Shown here one piece after another: positions 1 to 8,607 of a DNA stretch of 64,000 bases. The notes under the pieces are model-generated. The model saw only the letters and a program-made list of their open reading frames with translations. It was not told the DNA's origin and did not search any database. A program made the position numbers and the translations under genes. The stretch is from Acidobacteria bacterium 28-9 (GTDB lineage Bacteria; Acidobacteriota; Blastocatellia; Pyrinomonadales; Pyrinomonadaceae). The DNA lies in contig MWYY01000052.1 in NCBI GenBank assembly GCA_002050355.1, forward strand, positions 1 through 64,000, read 5' to 3'. Each line of letters starts with the position of its first letter. The first letter of the stretch is position 1.

Positions 1-425
1 CGGTCTAATTTATTAATAAAACAAATTCTCGGAACGCCGTATTTATCGGCTTGACGCCAGACGGTTTCAGATTGCGGTTCAACACCAGCAACTCCGTCGA
101 AAACACAAACCGCGCCGTCGAGAACGCGAAGCGAGCGCTCGACTTCCATCGTAAAGTCAACGTGACCGGGCGTATCAATAATGTTAATGCGGTACTCAAT
201 GTTATTGCGCGTCCAGAAACAGGTAGTTGCAGCGGATGTAATCGTAATTCCGCGCTCCTGTTCCTGTTCCATCCAATCCATCGTCGCCGTTCCTTCGTGA
301 ACTTCACCGATTTTGTGCGAAACGCCGGTATAATACAGCACGCGCTCGGTCGTCGTGGTTTTACCCGCGTCGATGTGCGCCATAATGCCGATGTTTCTAA
401 ATTTGTCTAAACTAATGTTTGCCAT
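1..425 (-). CDS. fusA: Elongation factor G, N-terminal part (cut by window edge)
   Basis: EF-G is the cytosolic GTPase that moves tRNA and mRNA through the ribosome after each peptide bond. Reading leftwards from an ATG at 425 gives 141 residues with no stop before the window edge; the full protein is usually about 700 residues. Visible motifs are the G1 P-loop [13 protein letters not shown] (residues 16-28), RGITI of switch I (58-62), DTPGH (84-88) and the NKLD guanine-binding motif at 138-141. It is the third gene of a str-type operon after rpsL and rpsG. The 81 bases separating it from rpsG are filled with heptamer repeat. Confidence 0.97.
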   Translation of the reverse strand, partial: MANISLDKFRNIGIMAHIDAGKTTTTERVLYYTGVSHKIGEVHEGTATMDWMEQEQERGITITSAATTCFWTRNNIEYRINIIDTPGHVDFTMEVERSLRVLDGAVCVFDGVAGVEPQSETVWRQADKYGVPRICFINKLD

Positions 426-426
426 T

Positions 427-503
427 CGAGTTAATGGTGAATGCTGAATGATAAATGGTGAATGTTTTTCATTAGTCATTCACCATTTATCATTCAGCAT
501 TAC
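427..503. repeat. Heptamer tandem repeat in two opposing arms (rpsG-fusA gap)
   Basis: The gap is built of seven-base words. One arm reads ggtgaat, gctgaat, gataaat, ggtgaat; after a short spacer the other arm reads cattcac, catttat, cattcag, cattaca. The arms are largely complementary, so the transcript could fold into a long hairpin inside the str operon mRNA. Similar words recur at many other gaps in this window. No ORF or terminator T-run is apparent. Confidence 0.85.
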
Positions 504-506
504 AAA

Positions 507-977
507 TTAAAATCTATAATGCGCGAAAGCCTTGTTTGCGTCTGCCATACGGTGAACTTCGTCTTTTTTCTTGACCGAGCCGCCGCGATTGTTCATCGCG
601 TCGAGCAGTTCGCCGACGAGTTTGTCGGTCATCGTCTTTTCGTTACGCGAACGCGCGTAAGAGACAATCCAGCGAATTGCCAGAGTATTGCGGCGGTCGC
701 GCGAAACTTCGAGCGGCACCTGATAAGTTGCCCCGCCGATGCGACGCGATTTGACTTCAAGCGCAGGCGCGACGTTTTCAATCGCTTTTCTAAAAGCCTT
801 TAGGGGTTCGTCGCCGGCTTTTTCAGCGAGCCTTTCCATCGCACTGTAGAAAATCTGCTCGGCAACTGCTTTTTTTCCTTGCCACATCACGCCGTTTATA
901 AATTTGGTAACCATTACGCTGTTATAAATCGGGTCGGGCAAAACTTCTCTTCTCGTTGCAACTCTTCTTCTCGGCAT
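507..977 (-). CDS. rpsG: 30S ribosomal protein S7
   Basis: S7 binds the 3' major domain of 16S rRNA and organises the head of the small subunit near the tRNA exit site. From [11 protein letters not shown] the product is 156 residues, the usual bacterial length, and the whole chain follows the family (for example [22 protein letters not shown], and a C-terminus ending FAHYRF). An in-frame ATG 18 bases upstream (995) would add MLNVKI, encoded by repeat DNA, so 977 was preferred as the start. It lies between rpsL and fusA in the str operon. Confidence 0.97.
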   Translation of the reverse strand: MPRRRVATRREVLPDPIYNSVMVTKFINGVMWQGKKAVAEQIFYSAMERLAEKAGDEPLKAFRKAIENVAPALEVKSRRIGGATYQVPLEVSRDRRNTLAIRWIVSYARSRNEKTMTDKLVGELLDAMNNRGGSVKKKDEVHRMADANKAFAHYRF

Positions 978-980
978 AAT

Positions 981-1054
981 TTTTACATTTAGCATTTATC
1001 ATTTGCCATTTACCATTTTCGCTTTTGTTCTAATGATAAATGTTCAATGATAAC
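981..1054. repeat. Heptamer tandem repeat (rpsL-rpsG gap)
   Basis: Seven-base words acattta, gcattta, tcatttg, ccattta, ccatttt are followed by a spacer and opposing words aatgata, aatgttc, aatgata. It is the same repeat type as at 427-503 and again sits between two ribosomal protein genes of one operon. Confidence 0.8.
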
Positions 1055-1057
1055 TGT

Positions 1058-1456
1058 TTATTTCTTCCCTTTTGTCGGTGCCGCGCCTTTCGGACGTTTT
1101 GCGCCGTATTTCGAGCGGGCTTGATTTCGGTTAGCGACGCCGCTTGAATCGAGCGTTCCGCGAATAACGTGATAACGCACGCCCGGCAAATCTTTGACGC
1201 GACCGCCGCGAATCAACACAATTGAGTGTTCCTGCAAATTATGTCCGATACCGGGAATGTAAGTCGTAACTTCGATTCCGTTTGTCAGACGAACACGCGC
1301 GACTTTGCGCAGAGCGGAGTTCGGTTTCTTCGGCGTTTGCGTATAAACGCGCGTGCAGACGCCGCGTTTTTGTGGGCTTGACTGCAACGCCGGACTCGCC
1401 GTTTTGTATTTGACCGCCTGGCGACCTTTACGAACTAATTGATTTATTGTCGGCAT
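1058..1456 (-). CDS. rpsL: 30S ribosomal protein S12
   Basis: S12 sits at the decoding centre and tunes translational accuracy. The 132-residue product begins [12 protein letters not shown] and carries the conserved loop [11 protein letters not shown] (residues 41-51) and [16 protein letters not shown], the regions where streptomycin-resistance changes occur. The lysines there are unchanged, so the sequence looks wild type. It is the first gene of the leftward operon, and its start lies about 415 bases downstream of the promoter found at 1878-1906. Confidence 0.97.
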   Translation of the reverse strand: MPTINQLVRKGRQAVKYKTASPALQSSPQKRGVCTRVYTQTPKKPNSALRKVARVRLTNGIEVTTYIPGIGHNLQEHSIVLIRGGRVKDLPGVRYHVIRGTLDSSGVANRNQARSKYGAKRPKGAAPTKGKK

Positions 1457-1877
1457 TTTTCTCTAAATTCCTATAATCCGTCAGCCAAAAATTTCGCTGA
1501 ATAAAAACGAAAACAACTCCTAACCTGCCTCTTACCGAAACCAAATCCGGCAGTCAGCGCAAGCGGTTACCTTGCAAAATATAAAATTTGTTAAATCTTT
1601 AACGAGAAATTTTTATTGACAAAGCGCGTAACTCTTCGACGACTTCTCTCTCTAACTTTTCTGTGGCGTGGCTTTCTTTAAGTTCGGTTAGCAAAACAAT
1701 TCATATTTTGAATGATTTGCCATAAACGCTGGAGCGTTTTTCTTTCTGAAAAAACCGCGACGTTTATTTTTACGCCACAATAAATGTTTTCGCATTTAAT
1801 AAAATGCGTTACGCTTTCAAGCAAATCAGTAAATTTTACTTCACTGTCTGCTTCAGACGAAAAGTCCGAAACTTCAG

Positions 1878-1906
1878 ACTATACGAACCCACACAGGCTT
1901 TGTCAA
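1878..1906 (-). promoter_or_regulatory. Sigma-70-type promoter of the str operon
   Basis: On the minus strand TTGACA (plus 1901-1906) is followed by a 17-base spacer and TATAGT (plus 1878-1883), a near-consensus promoter pointing at rpsL. Predicted transcription start is near 1871, leaving a leader of about 415 bases. The leader (1457-1871) holds no convincing ORF; it has several A/T-rich stretches and short inverted repeats but no riboswitch that I recognise. Long leaders on ribosomal protein operons often serve autoregulation; that role is inference here. Confidence 0.8.
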
Positions 1907-1976
1907 GTGAACCTTTGCACAACGTGAATTTTACTTGTAGAATTTTCCTTTTTTAATACATAGGAATTTCAGACAG

Positions 1977-1982
1977 TATAAT
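1977..1982 (+). promoter_or_regulatory. Possible -10 box for the ferredoxin-domain gene
   Basis: A perfect TATAAT lies 22 bases before the ATG at 2005. No good -35 hexamer stands at 17 bases spacing, so this is only a tentative promoter. It would make the 1457-2004 region a divergent promoter region with the str operon. Confidence 0.4.
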
Positions 1983-2004
1983 CAACTAAAATTTTAAGGC
2001 TTTT

Positions 2005-3048
2005 ATGAATAATAATTTTACCGAATTTCTAAATAACTTTAGCGAAGACGATTGGCTAAAAACTTTGGAAAATCTTCTTTCCGACATTCACGCTGTTGAC
2101 CGCAATGCAACGCAAATCTGGTTTCGCTTTTATCCTCTCGAACTTGCACGCGTGCTGCAAACGGCAGAAAATAAACCGGAACTCGTTCAAAAATTCATTA
2201 TGCAGGGAGATTATGAATTAAAAGACAAAATTGATTCATCGCATAAATTTCTTTACGGACATCGCTTCTGGAATGAAGTGAAAACAGCAATCGAAACGCG
2301 CAACGAGAATTTCTCGAGTGAAAAAACGGATTTAGCAAATGAGATAAAACAAATCTCCCAAACTGTTTCGGAAAAAACAAAAGCGGAGAAATCTTTGCTC
2401 ATCGGAATTGTCGCTGTCGGTTTAATGACTTTAACGCAAGTCGGTTTCGAAGCATTTAAAAACGCTAAAGGCGAAACGAAAAAACCGCAGGGTTTAATGA
2501 ACAATTCGCCGGAAAAAATTGTCAAACAACGCGCTAAAGACGATTCGCAAGGCATTTTCGGTTTTCTAAAAACCGTGGATAAAAAATGGACTGTACATTA
2601 CGAAGACAGTCATAATCGCGTGGGCGATTTCAAATTGATGAATGACGAGGAAATCGCGTCGGGCGCGCAGCGCGACCAATCGAGAGATTGGCGCGTGGCG
2701 GATGAACGCTGCGGCGAAGGCGTCATTCCCGTCGAATGTCGTTCGGCGGCGTGCGGAACTTGCTGGATTGGAATTTTAGAAGGCGCAGAGAAGTTGTCCG
2801 ACGTTTCTCCGCGAGAGAGAAGGCAGATGAAAGTTTTCGGTTACCGGCAAGGCGACGATGCGAAACCAATTTTGCGGCTGGCGTGTCAGGCGCGCGCTTA
2901 CGGCGCGGTTTCGATTGTCATTCCGCCCTGGAACGGCGTGTTCGGCAAGAAAATTTACGGCAATGTCGAAGACGTAGAACTCGAACCGGCGACGACTTCC
3001 GCTAAAAAACTGCGCGAAACAATTGCAACGGCGACGGAAAATGATTAA
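2005..3048 (+). CDS. Membrane-anchored protein with C-terminal 2Fe-2S ferredoxin domain
   Basis: The last third is a plant-type [2Fe-2S] ferredoxin fold: cysteines 245, 250 and 253 in the C-x4-C-x2-C pattern CRSAACGTC, with the fourth ligand at Cys294 (LACQ). It should carry electrons to or from an unknown partner. Residues 1-120 are a soluble region of unknown family, followed by one hydrophobic segment (about 131-146), so the cluster domain is probably tethered to the membrane. No reductase or oxygenase partner lies beside it; the next gene, an EamA transporter, begins 11 bases later. An extra cysteine (236) lies close to the cluster. The ferredoxin part is secure, the role is not. Confidence 0.75.
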   Translation: MNNNFTEFLNNFSEDDWLKTLENLLSDIHAVDRNATQIWFRFYPLELARVLQTAENKPELVQKFIMQGDYELKDKIDSSHKFLYGHRFWNEVKTAIETRNENFSSEKTDLANEIKQISQTVSEKTKAEKSLLIGIVAVGLMTLTQVGFEAFKNAKGETKKPQGLMNNSPEKIVKQRAKDDSQGIFGFLKTVDKKWTVHYEDSHNRVGDFKLMNDEEIASGAQRDQSRDWRVADERCGEGVIPVECRSAACGTCWIGILEGAEKLSDVSPRERRQMKVFGYRQGDDAKPILRLACQARAYGAVSIVIPPWNGVFGKKIYGNVEDVELEPATTSAKKLRETIATATEND

Positions 3049-3059
3049 GAAGTATTTCA

Positions 3060-3956
3060 GTGAACGAGCAAAACAAAATTTCAAACTTCCCGCCAATCGC
3101 GTTCGTAGTGTTGGCGGTTTTGCTTTGGAGTACGGGCGGCGTTTTTATCAAACTCACTACGCTCGATGCTTTTTCGGTCAACGCCGGACGCTCGCTTTTA
3201 GCCGCGATTACGGTAGCGATTTTTACCTACAAAAAAGGTTTGTGGCTCGACCGGTTCACGCTGTTGAGCGCGTTTCTGTACGCCGGAACGCTTTCGTGTT
3301 TTGTTTATGCTAACAAAAATACAACTGCCGCCAACGCGATTTTTCTTCAATATACAGCGCCGATTTATATTTTGATTCTCGCGCCGTTTGTTCTTCGTGA
3401 AAAATTTCGTCTTTCGGATTTGATAACCGTTGCGGTTTGTTTAGCAGGAATGAGTTTGTTTTTTCTAGAACCGCAAAACGCTGCAAACACACTTGCGACA
3501 AACGTTTTTTGGGGAAACATCGCTGCGCTTGTTTCAGGTGTATTTTTCGGACTTTACATCCTGCTTCTTCGTCATCCAAAATCGTTGCGACTAAATCCTG
3601 CAGTGTCGGTTTTTTACGGCAATATTTTGATTGTTTTGCTAATGATTCCGCTTGTTTTCAGCAATTTGTCATCAACCGCGCAAATAAATCTAAAAGACGT
3701 TTTGGCGATTCTTTTTCTAGGCATTTTCCAAATTGGCGTCGCGTATATTTTGTTTACCGACGGAATTTCAAAAGGCGTTCGTTCTTTAGACGCGAGCATC
3801 GTCGGTTTTATCGAACCGCTGCTAAATCCGGTCTGGGTTTTTCTGTTCGTCGGCGAGCGTCCGAGCGTTTGGGCGATTTTGGGCGGCGCAATTATCATCG
3901 CGGCGGTCATTTTTCACATCGTAAAATCAAATGCGAAGAAAAATACTGCGGAGTAA
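3060..3956 (+). CDS. EamA/DMT-family transporter
   Basis: A 298-residue, strongly hydrophobic protein with about ten membrane segments arranged as two EamA halves: the first starts VLLWSTGGVFIKL near residue 18, the second near residue 150 (NIAALVSGVFFGLYILLL) and ends with the family's typical VGERPSVWAILGGAIIIAAVI. Drug/metabolite transporters of this kind export small metabolites; substrate cannot be told from sequence. The start is GTG at 3060, only 11 bases after the previous stop, suggesting co-transcription with the ferredoxin-domain gene. Confidence 0.85.
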   Translation: MNEQNKISNFPPIAFVVLAVLLWSTGGVFIKLTTLDAFSVNAGRSLLAAITVAIFTYKKGLWLDRFTLLSAFLYAGTLSCFVYANKNTTAANAIFLQYTAPIYILILAPFVLREKFRLSDLITVAVCLAGMSLFFLEPQNAANTLATNVFWGNIAALVSGVFFGLYILLLRHPKSLRLNPAVSVFYGNILIVLLMIPLVFSNLSSTAQINLKDVLAILFLGIFQIGVAYILFTDGISKGVRSLDASIVGFIEPLLNPVWVFLFVGERPSVWAILGGAIIIAAVIFHIVKSNAKKNTAE

Positions 3957-4126
3957 ATCGTCGAATAAAAAATTTCAAAGCGAGAAATTGATGTTTTTAG
4001 TTTTACACTATTTTAACGTCTGTAAATTTTTTCTTCTTGTGTTAAAATAGCAATATTCAATCGAAAAACGCGGCTCGAAGGCTCGCTTGTTAAAAATCAT
4101 TTAATAAATTTATTGGAGAAATTTGT

Positions 4127-6088
4127 ATGGCTGAATTAAACACTCCAGCGAATGTCAAAAACACTGAACTGATTAGCTGGGTAACGGAAATGGTCGAGCT
4201 TTGCAAACCGGATGCGGTGCATTGGTGCGACGGCTCGCAGGCGGAATACGACCGTCTGTGCGAAGAAATGGTCGAGACCGGAACATTCATTCGCTTGAAT
4301 CAGGAAAAGCGTCCCAACTCATTTCTCGCTCGCTCGCATCCGTCAGATGTCGCCCGCGTCGAAGACCGAACTTACATTTGCAGTTTGAGCAAAACCGACG
4401 CGGGACCGACAAACAATTGGATGAATCCGAAGGAAATGAAAGCGACACTGTCACCGCGCTTTGACGGTTCGATGCGCGGTCGCACGATGTATGTTATTCC
4501 CTTTTGTATGGGTCCAATCGGTTCGCCGATTTCGCAATTTGGCGTGCAGTTAACTGATTCGCCTTATGTCGTTGTCAATATGAAATTGATGACGCGAATG
4601 GGCAATCAAGCACTCGACGCGCTCAGCGACGGCGAATTCGTTCACTGTTTGCATTCGGTCGGAATGCCTCTCGAAGAAAATCAAAAAGATGTCGCGTGGG
4701 CTTGTTCGCCCGATCCTAAAGATAAATACATTGTTCATTTCCCCGAAGAACGCCTTATTTGGAGTTACGGTTCGGGTTACGGCGGCAACGCACTTCTCGG
4801 TAAAAAATGTCTTGCTTTGCGAATCGCTTCAACACTCGGACGCGAGCAAGGTTGGCTTGCCGAACATATGCTTATCGTCGGCGTGAAATCGCCTGACGGT
4901 CAAAAAGATTACGTCTGCGCCGCATTTCCGTCGGCTTGCGGAAAAACGAATTTCGCAATGCTGATTCCTCCGAAACCTTTTCAGGAAGAAGGCTGGGAAG
5001 TTACGACAGTCGGCGATGACATCGCCTGGATTAAACCGGACGAAACCGGACAGCTTTACGCCATCAACCCAGAAGCCGGATTTTTTGGCGTCGCGCCCGG
5101 CACAAATTTCAAAACAAACCCAAACGCGATGGAAACGATTCGTGAAAACACGATTTTCACGAATGTCGCTTTGACCGACGACGGTGATGTTTGGTGGGAA
5201 GGAATGGACGGCGACGCGCCCGCGCATGCCATTGATTGGCAAGGCAACGATTGGACGCCGGAGTCGGACAAAAAAGCCGCGCATCCTAACTCGCGCTTTA
5301 CCGCGCCAAGCACGCAGTGTCCGGTGATTGACGAAAATTTCGACAATCCGAAAGGCGTTCCGATTTCGGCATTTATATTCGGCGGCAGAAGAAATTCAGT
5401 TGTGCCTTTGATTCAACAATCCTTTAACTGGGCTTTTGGGGTTTATATGGCGGCAACGATGGGGTCGGAGATGACCGCCGCCGCATTCGGCAACATCGGC
5501 GAAGTTCGCCGCGACCCATTCGCAATGCTTCCCTTCTGCGGCTATCACATGGGCGATTATTTCGCGCACTGGCTCGATTTTGGTCGTCAAATCCCCGAAC
5601 CGCCGCGCATTTTCTCCGTTAACTGGTTTAGAAAAGGTGAAGACGGCAAATTCCTCTGGGCAGGTTTCGGCGAAAATATGCGCGTCCTGAAATGGGTTGT
5701 CGAACGCTCGCGCGGAAAATCAATCGGCGTCGAAACGCCTCTGGGCTGGATGCCGCGTTTTGAGGATATGGACTGGCGCGGAATGGAAGATTTCACGCGC
5801 GAAGATTTTGAAAGGGTAATGAGCCTGGACCGCGATCTGTGGATAAAAGAAATCGCCTCGCACGACGATTTGTTTTTCAAACTCTACGACCGTCTGCCAA
5901 AAGAAATGGCATTCATCCGCGAACTGCTTGTTTCAAACCTCTGGCGTTCACCAGAATTTGGCTTGGCATCGCCGCGCCCAGAAGCGGCTGACAAAACTTT
6001 CGAGGAAACGAGAATAAAAGATGCCTTTCGCGCCGTGCCGGACAAAACGGAAAACGAAACGGTGAAAGCCGCGTCGAAAGCGGAATAG
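4127..6088 (+). CDS. pckG: Phosphoenolpyruvate carboxykinase (GTP)
   Basis: Converts oxaloacetate plus GTP to phosphoenolpyruvate, CO2 and GDP, the entry step of gluconeogenesis; cytosolic. The 653-residue length and sequence fit the GTP-dependent class, not the shorter ATP class. The kinase-1a loop [15 protein letters not shown] (about 265-279) includes the reactive Cys271 characteristic of the GTP enzyme. Other family blocks are [28 protein letters not shown] and [32 protein letters not shown] ribosome-binding site lies nine bases before the ATG. It appears to be a single-gene unit ending in the hairpin at 6117-6146. Confidence 0.95.
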   Translation: MAELNTPANVKNTELISWVTEMVELCKPDAVHWCDGSQAEYDRLCEEMVETGTFIRLNQEKRPNSFLARSHPSDVARVEDRTYICSLSKTDAGPTNNWMNPKEMKATLSPRFDGSMRGRTMYVIPFCMGPIGSPISQFGVQLTDSPYVVVNMKLMTRMGNQALDALSDGEFVHCLHSVGMPLEENQKDVAWACSPDPKDKYIVHFPEERLIWSYGSGYGGNALLGKKCLALRIASTLGREQGWLAEHMLIVGVKSPDGQKDYVCAAFPSACGKTNFAMLIPPKPFQEEGWEVTTVGDDIAWIKPDETGQLYAINPEAGFFGVAPGTNFKTNPNAMETIRENTIFTNVALTDDGDVWWEGMDGDAPAHAIDWQGNDWTPESDKKAAHPNSRFTAPSTQCPVIDENFDNPKGVPISAFIFGGRRNSVVPLIQQSFNWAFGVYMAATMGSEMTAAAFGNIGEVRRDPFAMLPFCGYHMGDYFAHWLDFGRQIPEPPRIFSVNWFRKGEDGKFLWAGFGENMRVLKWVVERSRGKSIGVETPLGWMPRFEDMDWRGMEDFTREDFERVMSLDRDLWIKEIASHDDLFFKLYDRLPKEMAFIRELLVSNLWRSPEFGLASPRPEAADKTFEETRIKDAFRAVPDKTENETVKAASKAE

Positions 6089-6116
6089 TTATAAATATTT
6101 TATTTTTCAAAAGTAT

Positions 6117-6146
6117 AGGGCGATTCAAATTGGGTCGCCTTATTAC
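6117..6146 (+). terminator. Hairpin terminator after pckG
   Basis: GGCGA (6119-6123) pairs with TCGCC (6135-6139) around a loop containing TTCAAATTGGG, followed by TTATTACTTT. The loop resembles that of the terminator at 7253-7287, so the two may share an origin. Confidence 0.6.
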
Positions 6147-6366
6147 TTTCAGAATTAGAGTATGAATGCACAAGAATTAATAATTTCTGTCTACTTAAAT
6201 CAATGAATTGTTTTCGAACTTATTTCGATGTTGCAAGATGGAGTGAAAATTTTAATAATCGAAGACCGCAGGCGAGTTTATAAAAGGTTGAAGCGAAGAT
6301 AAATCAAAAAATTTTGCTTCACTAAACTTAGCTACTTGCATAAAGTTTTAGCAGTCAAATAAAGGC

Positions 6367-6873
6367 ATGAATAAACACAAAATTAAAGCCAAACGAAAAC
6401 TTTTGCAGAAAATTGATAAAAGATACATCGGTTTTCATGTTTATCGCTCGGTGAATGAAAATCTGCCTTTCATGTTTTGGGAAAGGTTGACGGATGAGCC
6501 AATTCATGACGGGAATTTCAATGACCAAGCCGACGAAATCGGTCAGCGATATTATTACAAGCTCACACAGGTTGACGCCAACGGTAGTGAAAGCGCACCG
6601 ATTACGCCGAAAAGCACTTTTACAGATCATGTCGGAAATACTTTCGCGCAAAATCCGCTGGTTGATTTTGCCGGTTATAATATTTACCGCTCCGCCGACA
6701 AAGACGTGCCGCTCGACCAATGGGAACGGCGCAACAAAGAACCGCTGCCGACTACGGAATTTAAGGATGAAGGCGTTGAATCAGGGGAGATTTATTTTTA
6801 TTATGTGCGCGCCGTTGATTCTAAAGGAACAGAAAGTGCGCCTGCTGAAGTTGTTCGGGTCATTAGAAAATAA
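6367..6873 (+). CDS. Small protein with two fibronectin-III-like repeats
   Basis: The 168 residues contain two copies of one unit: GFHVYRS...WERL...YYYKLTQVDANGSESAP (about 21-78) and GYNIYRS...WERR...YFYYVRAVDSKGTESAP (about 105-158). The pattern, with a conserved Tyr-Arg near the start and a D-x-x-G-x-E-S-A-P end, is that of fibronectin type III-like modules. There is no signal peptide; the first 20 residues are very lysine-rich. Its partner and function are unknown. Upstream, 6147-6366 holds nothing I can identify. Confidence 0.65.
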   Translation: MNKHKIKAKRKLLQKIDKRYIGFHVYRSVNENLPFMFWERLTDEPIHDGNFNDQADEIGQRYYYKLTQVDANGSESAPITPKSTFTDHVGNTFAQNPLVDFAGYNIYRSADKDVPLDQWERRNKEPLPTTEFKDEGVESGEIYFYYVRAVDSKGTESAPAEVVRVIRK

Positions 6874-6984
6874 ACGTAATTTTTCCGCACAACAATTTTT
6901 TGCAGATTCATCTCGTTAGTTTCGAATCAACATTTATAAAATGCCATTCGCCAAAGATAATTTTTCAATCGATGAACAAAAAGT

Positions 6985-7014
6985 TTGACAACCACGTTTG
7001 CTTTCGCGTAATCT
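6985..7014 (+). promoter_or_regulatory. Promoter of the putative structured RNA
   Basis: TTGACA (6985-6990), an 18-base spacer and TAATCT (7009-7014) predict transcription starting near 7021. The next terminator is at 7253-7287 and no gene lies between, so this promoter appears to drive a free-standing RNA. Confidence 0.6.
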
Positions 7015-7036
7015 AAAACTCGGAGGTGATAGATAT

Positions 7037-7084
7037 ATGATAAAAAATTCAATCGAAACACCACCGGACTTTAGTAATCGGTAA
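7037..7084 (+). CDS. Possible 15-codon leader peptide
   Basis: ATG at 7037, preceded by an unusually strong GGAGGTGAT ribosome-binding site seven bases away, opens a 15-codon frame (MIKNSIETPPDFSNR) ending TAA. It lies at the very 5' end of the putative RNA at 7021-7287. It might be a translated leader, or the purine-rich motif may simply be part of the RNA fold. Neither can be settled here. Confidence 0.25.
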   Translation: MIKNSIETPPDFSNR

Positions 7085-7252
7085 GCCCGAAAAGGCGAGC
7101 CGGAAAAGACCGGAAGGTTATAAAAAATCCAGTTGCGGTTGGCAGCGAGGCGTTGATGACAAGGAAAGTGTTGGTGGCGAAAAGTAGTGATACTCTAATC
7201 AGCGTTTTCAGTTTCTCCGGCTAAGTTGTCAAAACCGAACTGATCGAATAAC

Positions 7253-7287
7253 AAGGACGATTCAAATTTGAGTCGTCTTTGTTTTTT
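7253..7287 (+). terminator. Terminator of the putative structured RNA
   Basis: GACGA and TCGTC arms enclose a TTCAAATTTGAG core, and the hairpin is followed by TTTGTTTTTTT. This is a good intrinsic terminator and defines the 3' end of the 7021 transcript. Confidence 0.8.
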
Positions 7288-7379
7288 TGCGCAAAAACTT
7301 TTCGGCAAAACTTTGCCCTCTTAAATTTGATTGGTTATAGTATTGTATACCTCTAAAATTATATCTGAGGAGTTTACCG

Positions 7380-7796
7380 ATGGAACGATATTTGGGAAGG
7401 TTTGAACCATATGCTTACGCTATTTTTAGAATTATTGCCGGGTTTTTATTTATGTGGCACGGAACGCAAAAGCTGTTTGGTTTTCCGCCGAGCAATCAGC
7501 CTGCGCAACCTTTAAATACAATGATGGCGACAGCCGGAACAATCGAGTTTGTTTGCGGGTTATTAATTTTGCTCGGACTTTTCGCCGGTTTTGCCGCTTT
7601 TCTGGCAAGCGGTTTGATGGCGGTCGCTTATTTTATGGCGCACGCTTCGGGCGGTCTTCTGCCGCTCGTCAATCGCGGCGAGCTGGCGGTGCTTTTCTGT
7701 TTCGCTTTTCTTTATATCGCCTCGCGCGGTTCGGGTTTGTTAAGTCTTGATTCGCTCATCTTCGGCGGCAGAAATTCCACCCGTGCCGCTAGGTAA
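7380..7796 (+). CDS. DoxX-family membrane protein
   Basis: 138 residues with four membrane segments. The N-terminal FRIIAGFLFMWHGTQKLFGFP and the mid-protein GTIEFVCGLLILLGLFAGFAAFLASGLMAVAY are typical of DoxX/SURF4-like proteins, a family linked in some bacteria to oxidative-stress or thiosulfate-oxidising complexes. The TGAGGAG ribosome-binding site stands seven bases before ATG. The BI-1 gene follows 94 bases downstream in the same direction. The precise role is unknown. Confidence 0.85.
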   Translation: MERYLGRFEPYAYAIFRIIAGFLFMWHGTQKLFGFPPSNQPAQPLNTMMATAGTIEFVCGLLILLGLFAGFAAFLASGLMAVAYFMAHASGGLLPLVNRGELAVLFCFAFLYIASRGSGLLSLDSLIFGGRNSTRAAR

Positions 7797-7890
7797 AGGA
7801 TATAAAACGAAATACAAATATTTTGCATCTAAAACTGCAAAACGGAAATTCTACCGTCAGCAGTATTAATGAATTTTTTGAGGTAAAGAT

Positions 7891-8607
7891 ATGAACACAA
7901 CTTACGACGATTTCAGAAACGGCTCTTCGGTAGCTGAAGCTTTGCCTGAAGAGCGCGCTGGTTTCATACGCAAAACTTACGCTCACTTAGCTGGAGCGGT
8001 TTTGCTGTTTGTTTTAATGGAAACGTATTTGGTTGCGTCCGGCGCAGGTCTTTGGATTGCGCGCACGATGCTCGGTGGGAGCTTTTCGTGGTTTATCGTG
8101 TTGGCAGCATTTATGGGCGTCTCATTTCTGGCTCAGTGGTGGGCTAATTCGCAGACTTCAAAGCCGCTGCAATATATGGGTTTGCTGCTTTTCACGGTTG
8201 CTGAAGCGATAATTTTTCTGCCGCTTCTGTTTATGGCAAGCAGCCGAAGTAATAGCTCGCAGATTTTCGGGCAAGCCGGAATTATCACGCTCGGACTTTT
8301 TGTCGGACTGACGGCGGTTGTTTTCTTTACGCGCAAGGATTTTTCGTTTCTGGCGCCTATTTTGACAATCGGCGGTTTCGTCGCACTCGGCTTTATTGCC
8401 GCTAGTCTGTTGTTCGGGTTCACTTTAGGCAATTTGTTTGCATTTGTGATGGTTGCGTTTGCAGGCGGCGCGATTTTGTATGATACGTCAAACGTTCTGC
8501 ACCGTTATCGCACCGACCAGCATGTTGCGGCTTCGCTTTCGCTCTTTGCCAGCGTCGCTCTGCTTTTCTGGTATGTCTTAAGAATTGTTATGGGTTCGAG
8601 AAACTAA
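7891..8607 (+). CDS. Bax inhibitor-1 / YccA-family membrane protein
   Basis: 238 residues; a soluble start (to RAGFIRKTYAHL) followed by seven hydrophobic segments, with the family hallmarks AGGAILYDTSNVLHRYRTDQHVAAS near the end. Bacterial BI-1/YccA proteins are inner-membrane proteins, some of which act as proton-sensitive calcium leak channels or bind the FtsH protease. No FtsH gene is nearby. The AGGTAAAGAT start region is weakly Shine-Dalgarno-like. Confidence 0.88.
   Translation: MNTTYDDFRNGSSVAEALPEERAGFIRKTYAHLAGAVLLFVLMETYLVASGAGLWIARTMLGGSFSWFIVLAAFMGVSFLAQWWANSQTSKPLQYMGLLLFTVAEAIIFLPLLFMASSRSNSSQIFGQAGIITLGLFVGLTAVVFFTRKDFSFLAPILTIGGFVALGFIAASLLFGFTLGNLFAFVMVAFAGGAILYDTSNVLHRYRTDQHVAASLSLFASVALLFWYVLRIVMGSRN

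Larger units (their letters stand above)
7021..7287 (+). ncRNA. Candidate structured non-coding RNA, about 265 nt
   Basis: The stretch is bracketed by a promoter and a terminator and encodes no protein of note. It can form several local helices: CGG/GCC...GGC/CCG with a CGAAAA loop (7079-7102), GTTGC-GGTTG-GCAGC near 7131-7146, AGTA closed by a GTGA tetraloop near 7185-7197 inside a longer CGTTGAT/ATCAGCG helix, and TCAGTT/AACTGA near 7208-7243. It does not match by eye tmRNA, RNase P, SRP, 6S or the common riboswitches. It could instead be a leader of doxX read through the terminator, that is, a riboswitch. A 15-codon ORF (7037-7084) sits at its 5' end behind a strong GGAGGTGAT. Confidence 0.55.

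Noticed and set aside
427-503. CRISPR array
   Set aside because: The repeats are seven bases long with no spacers of 25-40 bases and no cas genes in the window.
3437-3991. A 184-residue rightward protein inside the EamA gene
   Set aside because: Arg/Phe-rich shadow frame of the transporter with no start signal; the EamA frame explains the sequence.
7021-7287. tmRNA, RNase P, SRP or 6S RNA
   Set aside because: None of their signature sequences (tag reading frame and CCA end, GAGGAAAGTCC, GGAAGCAG loop, central bubble) is present.
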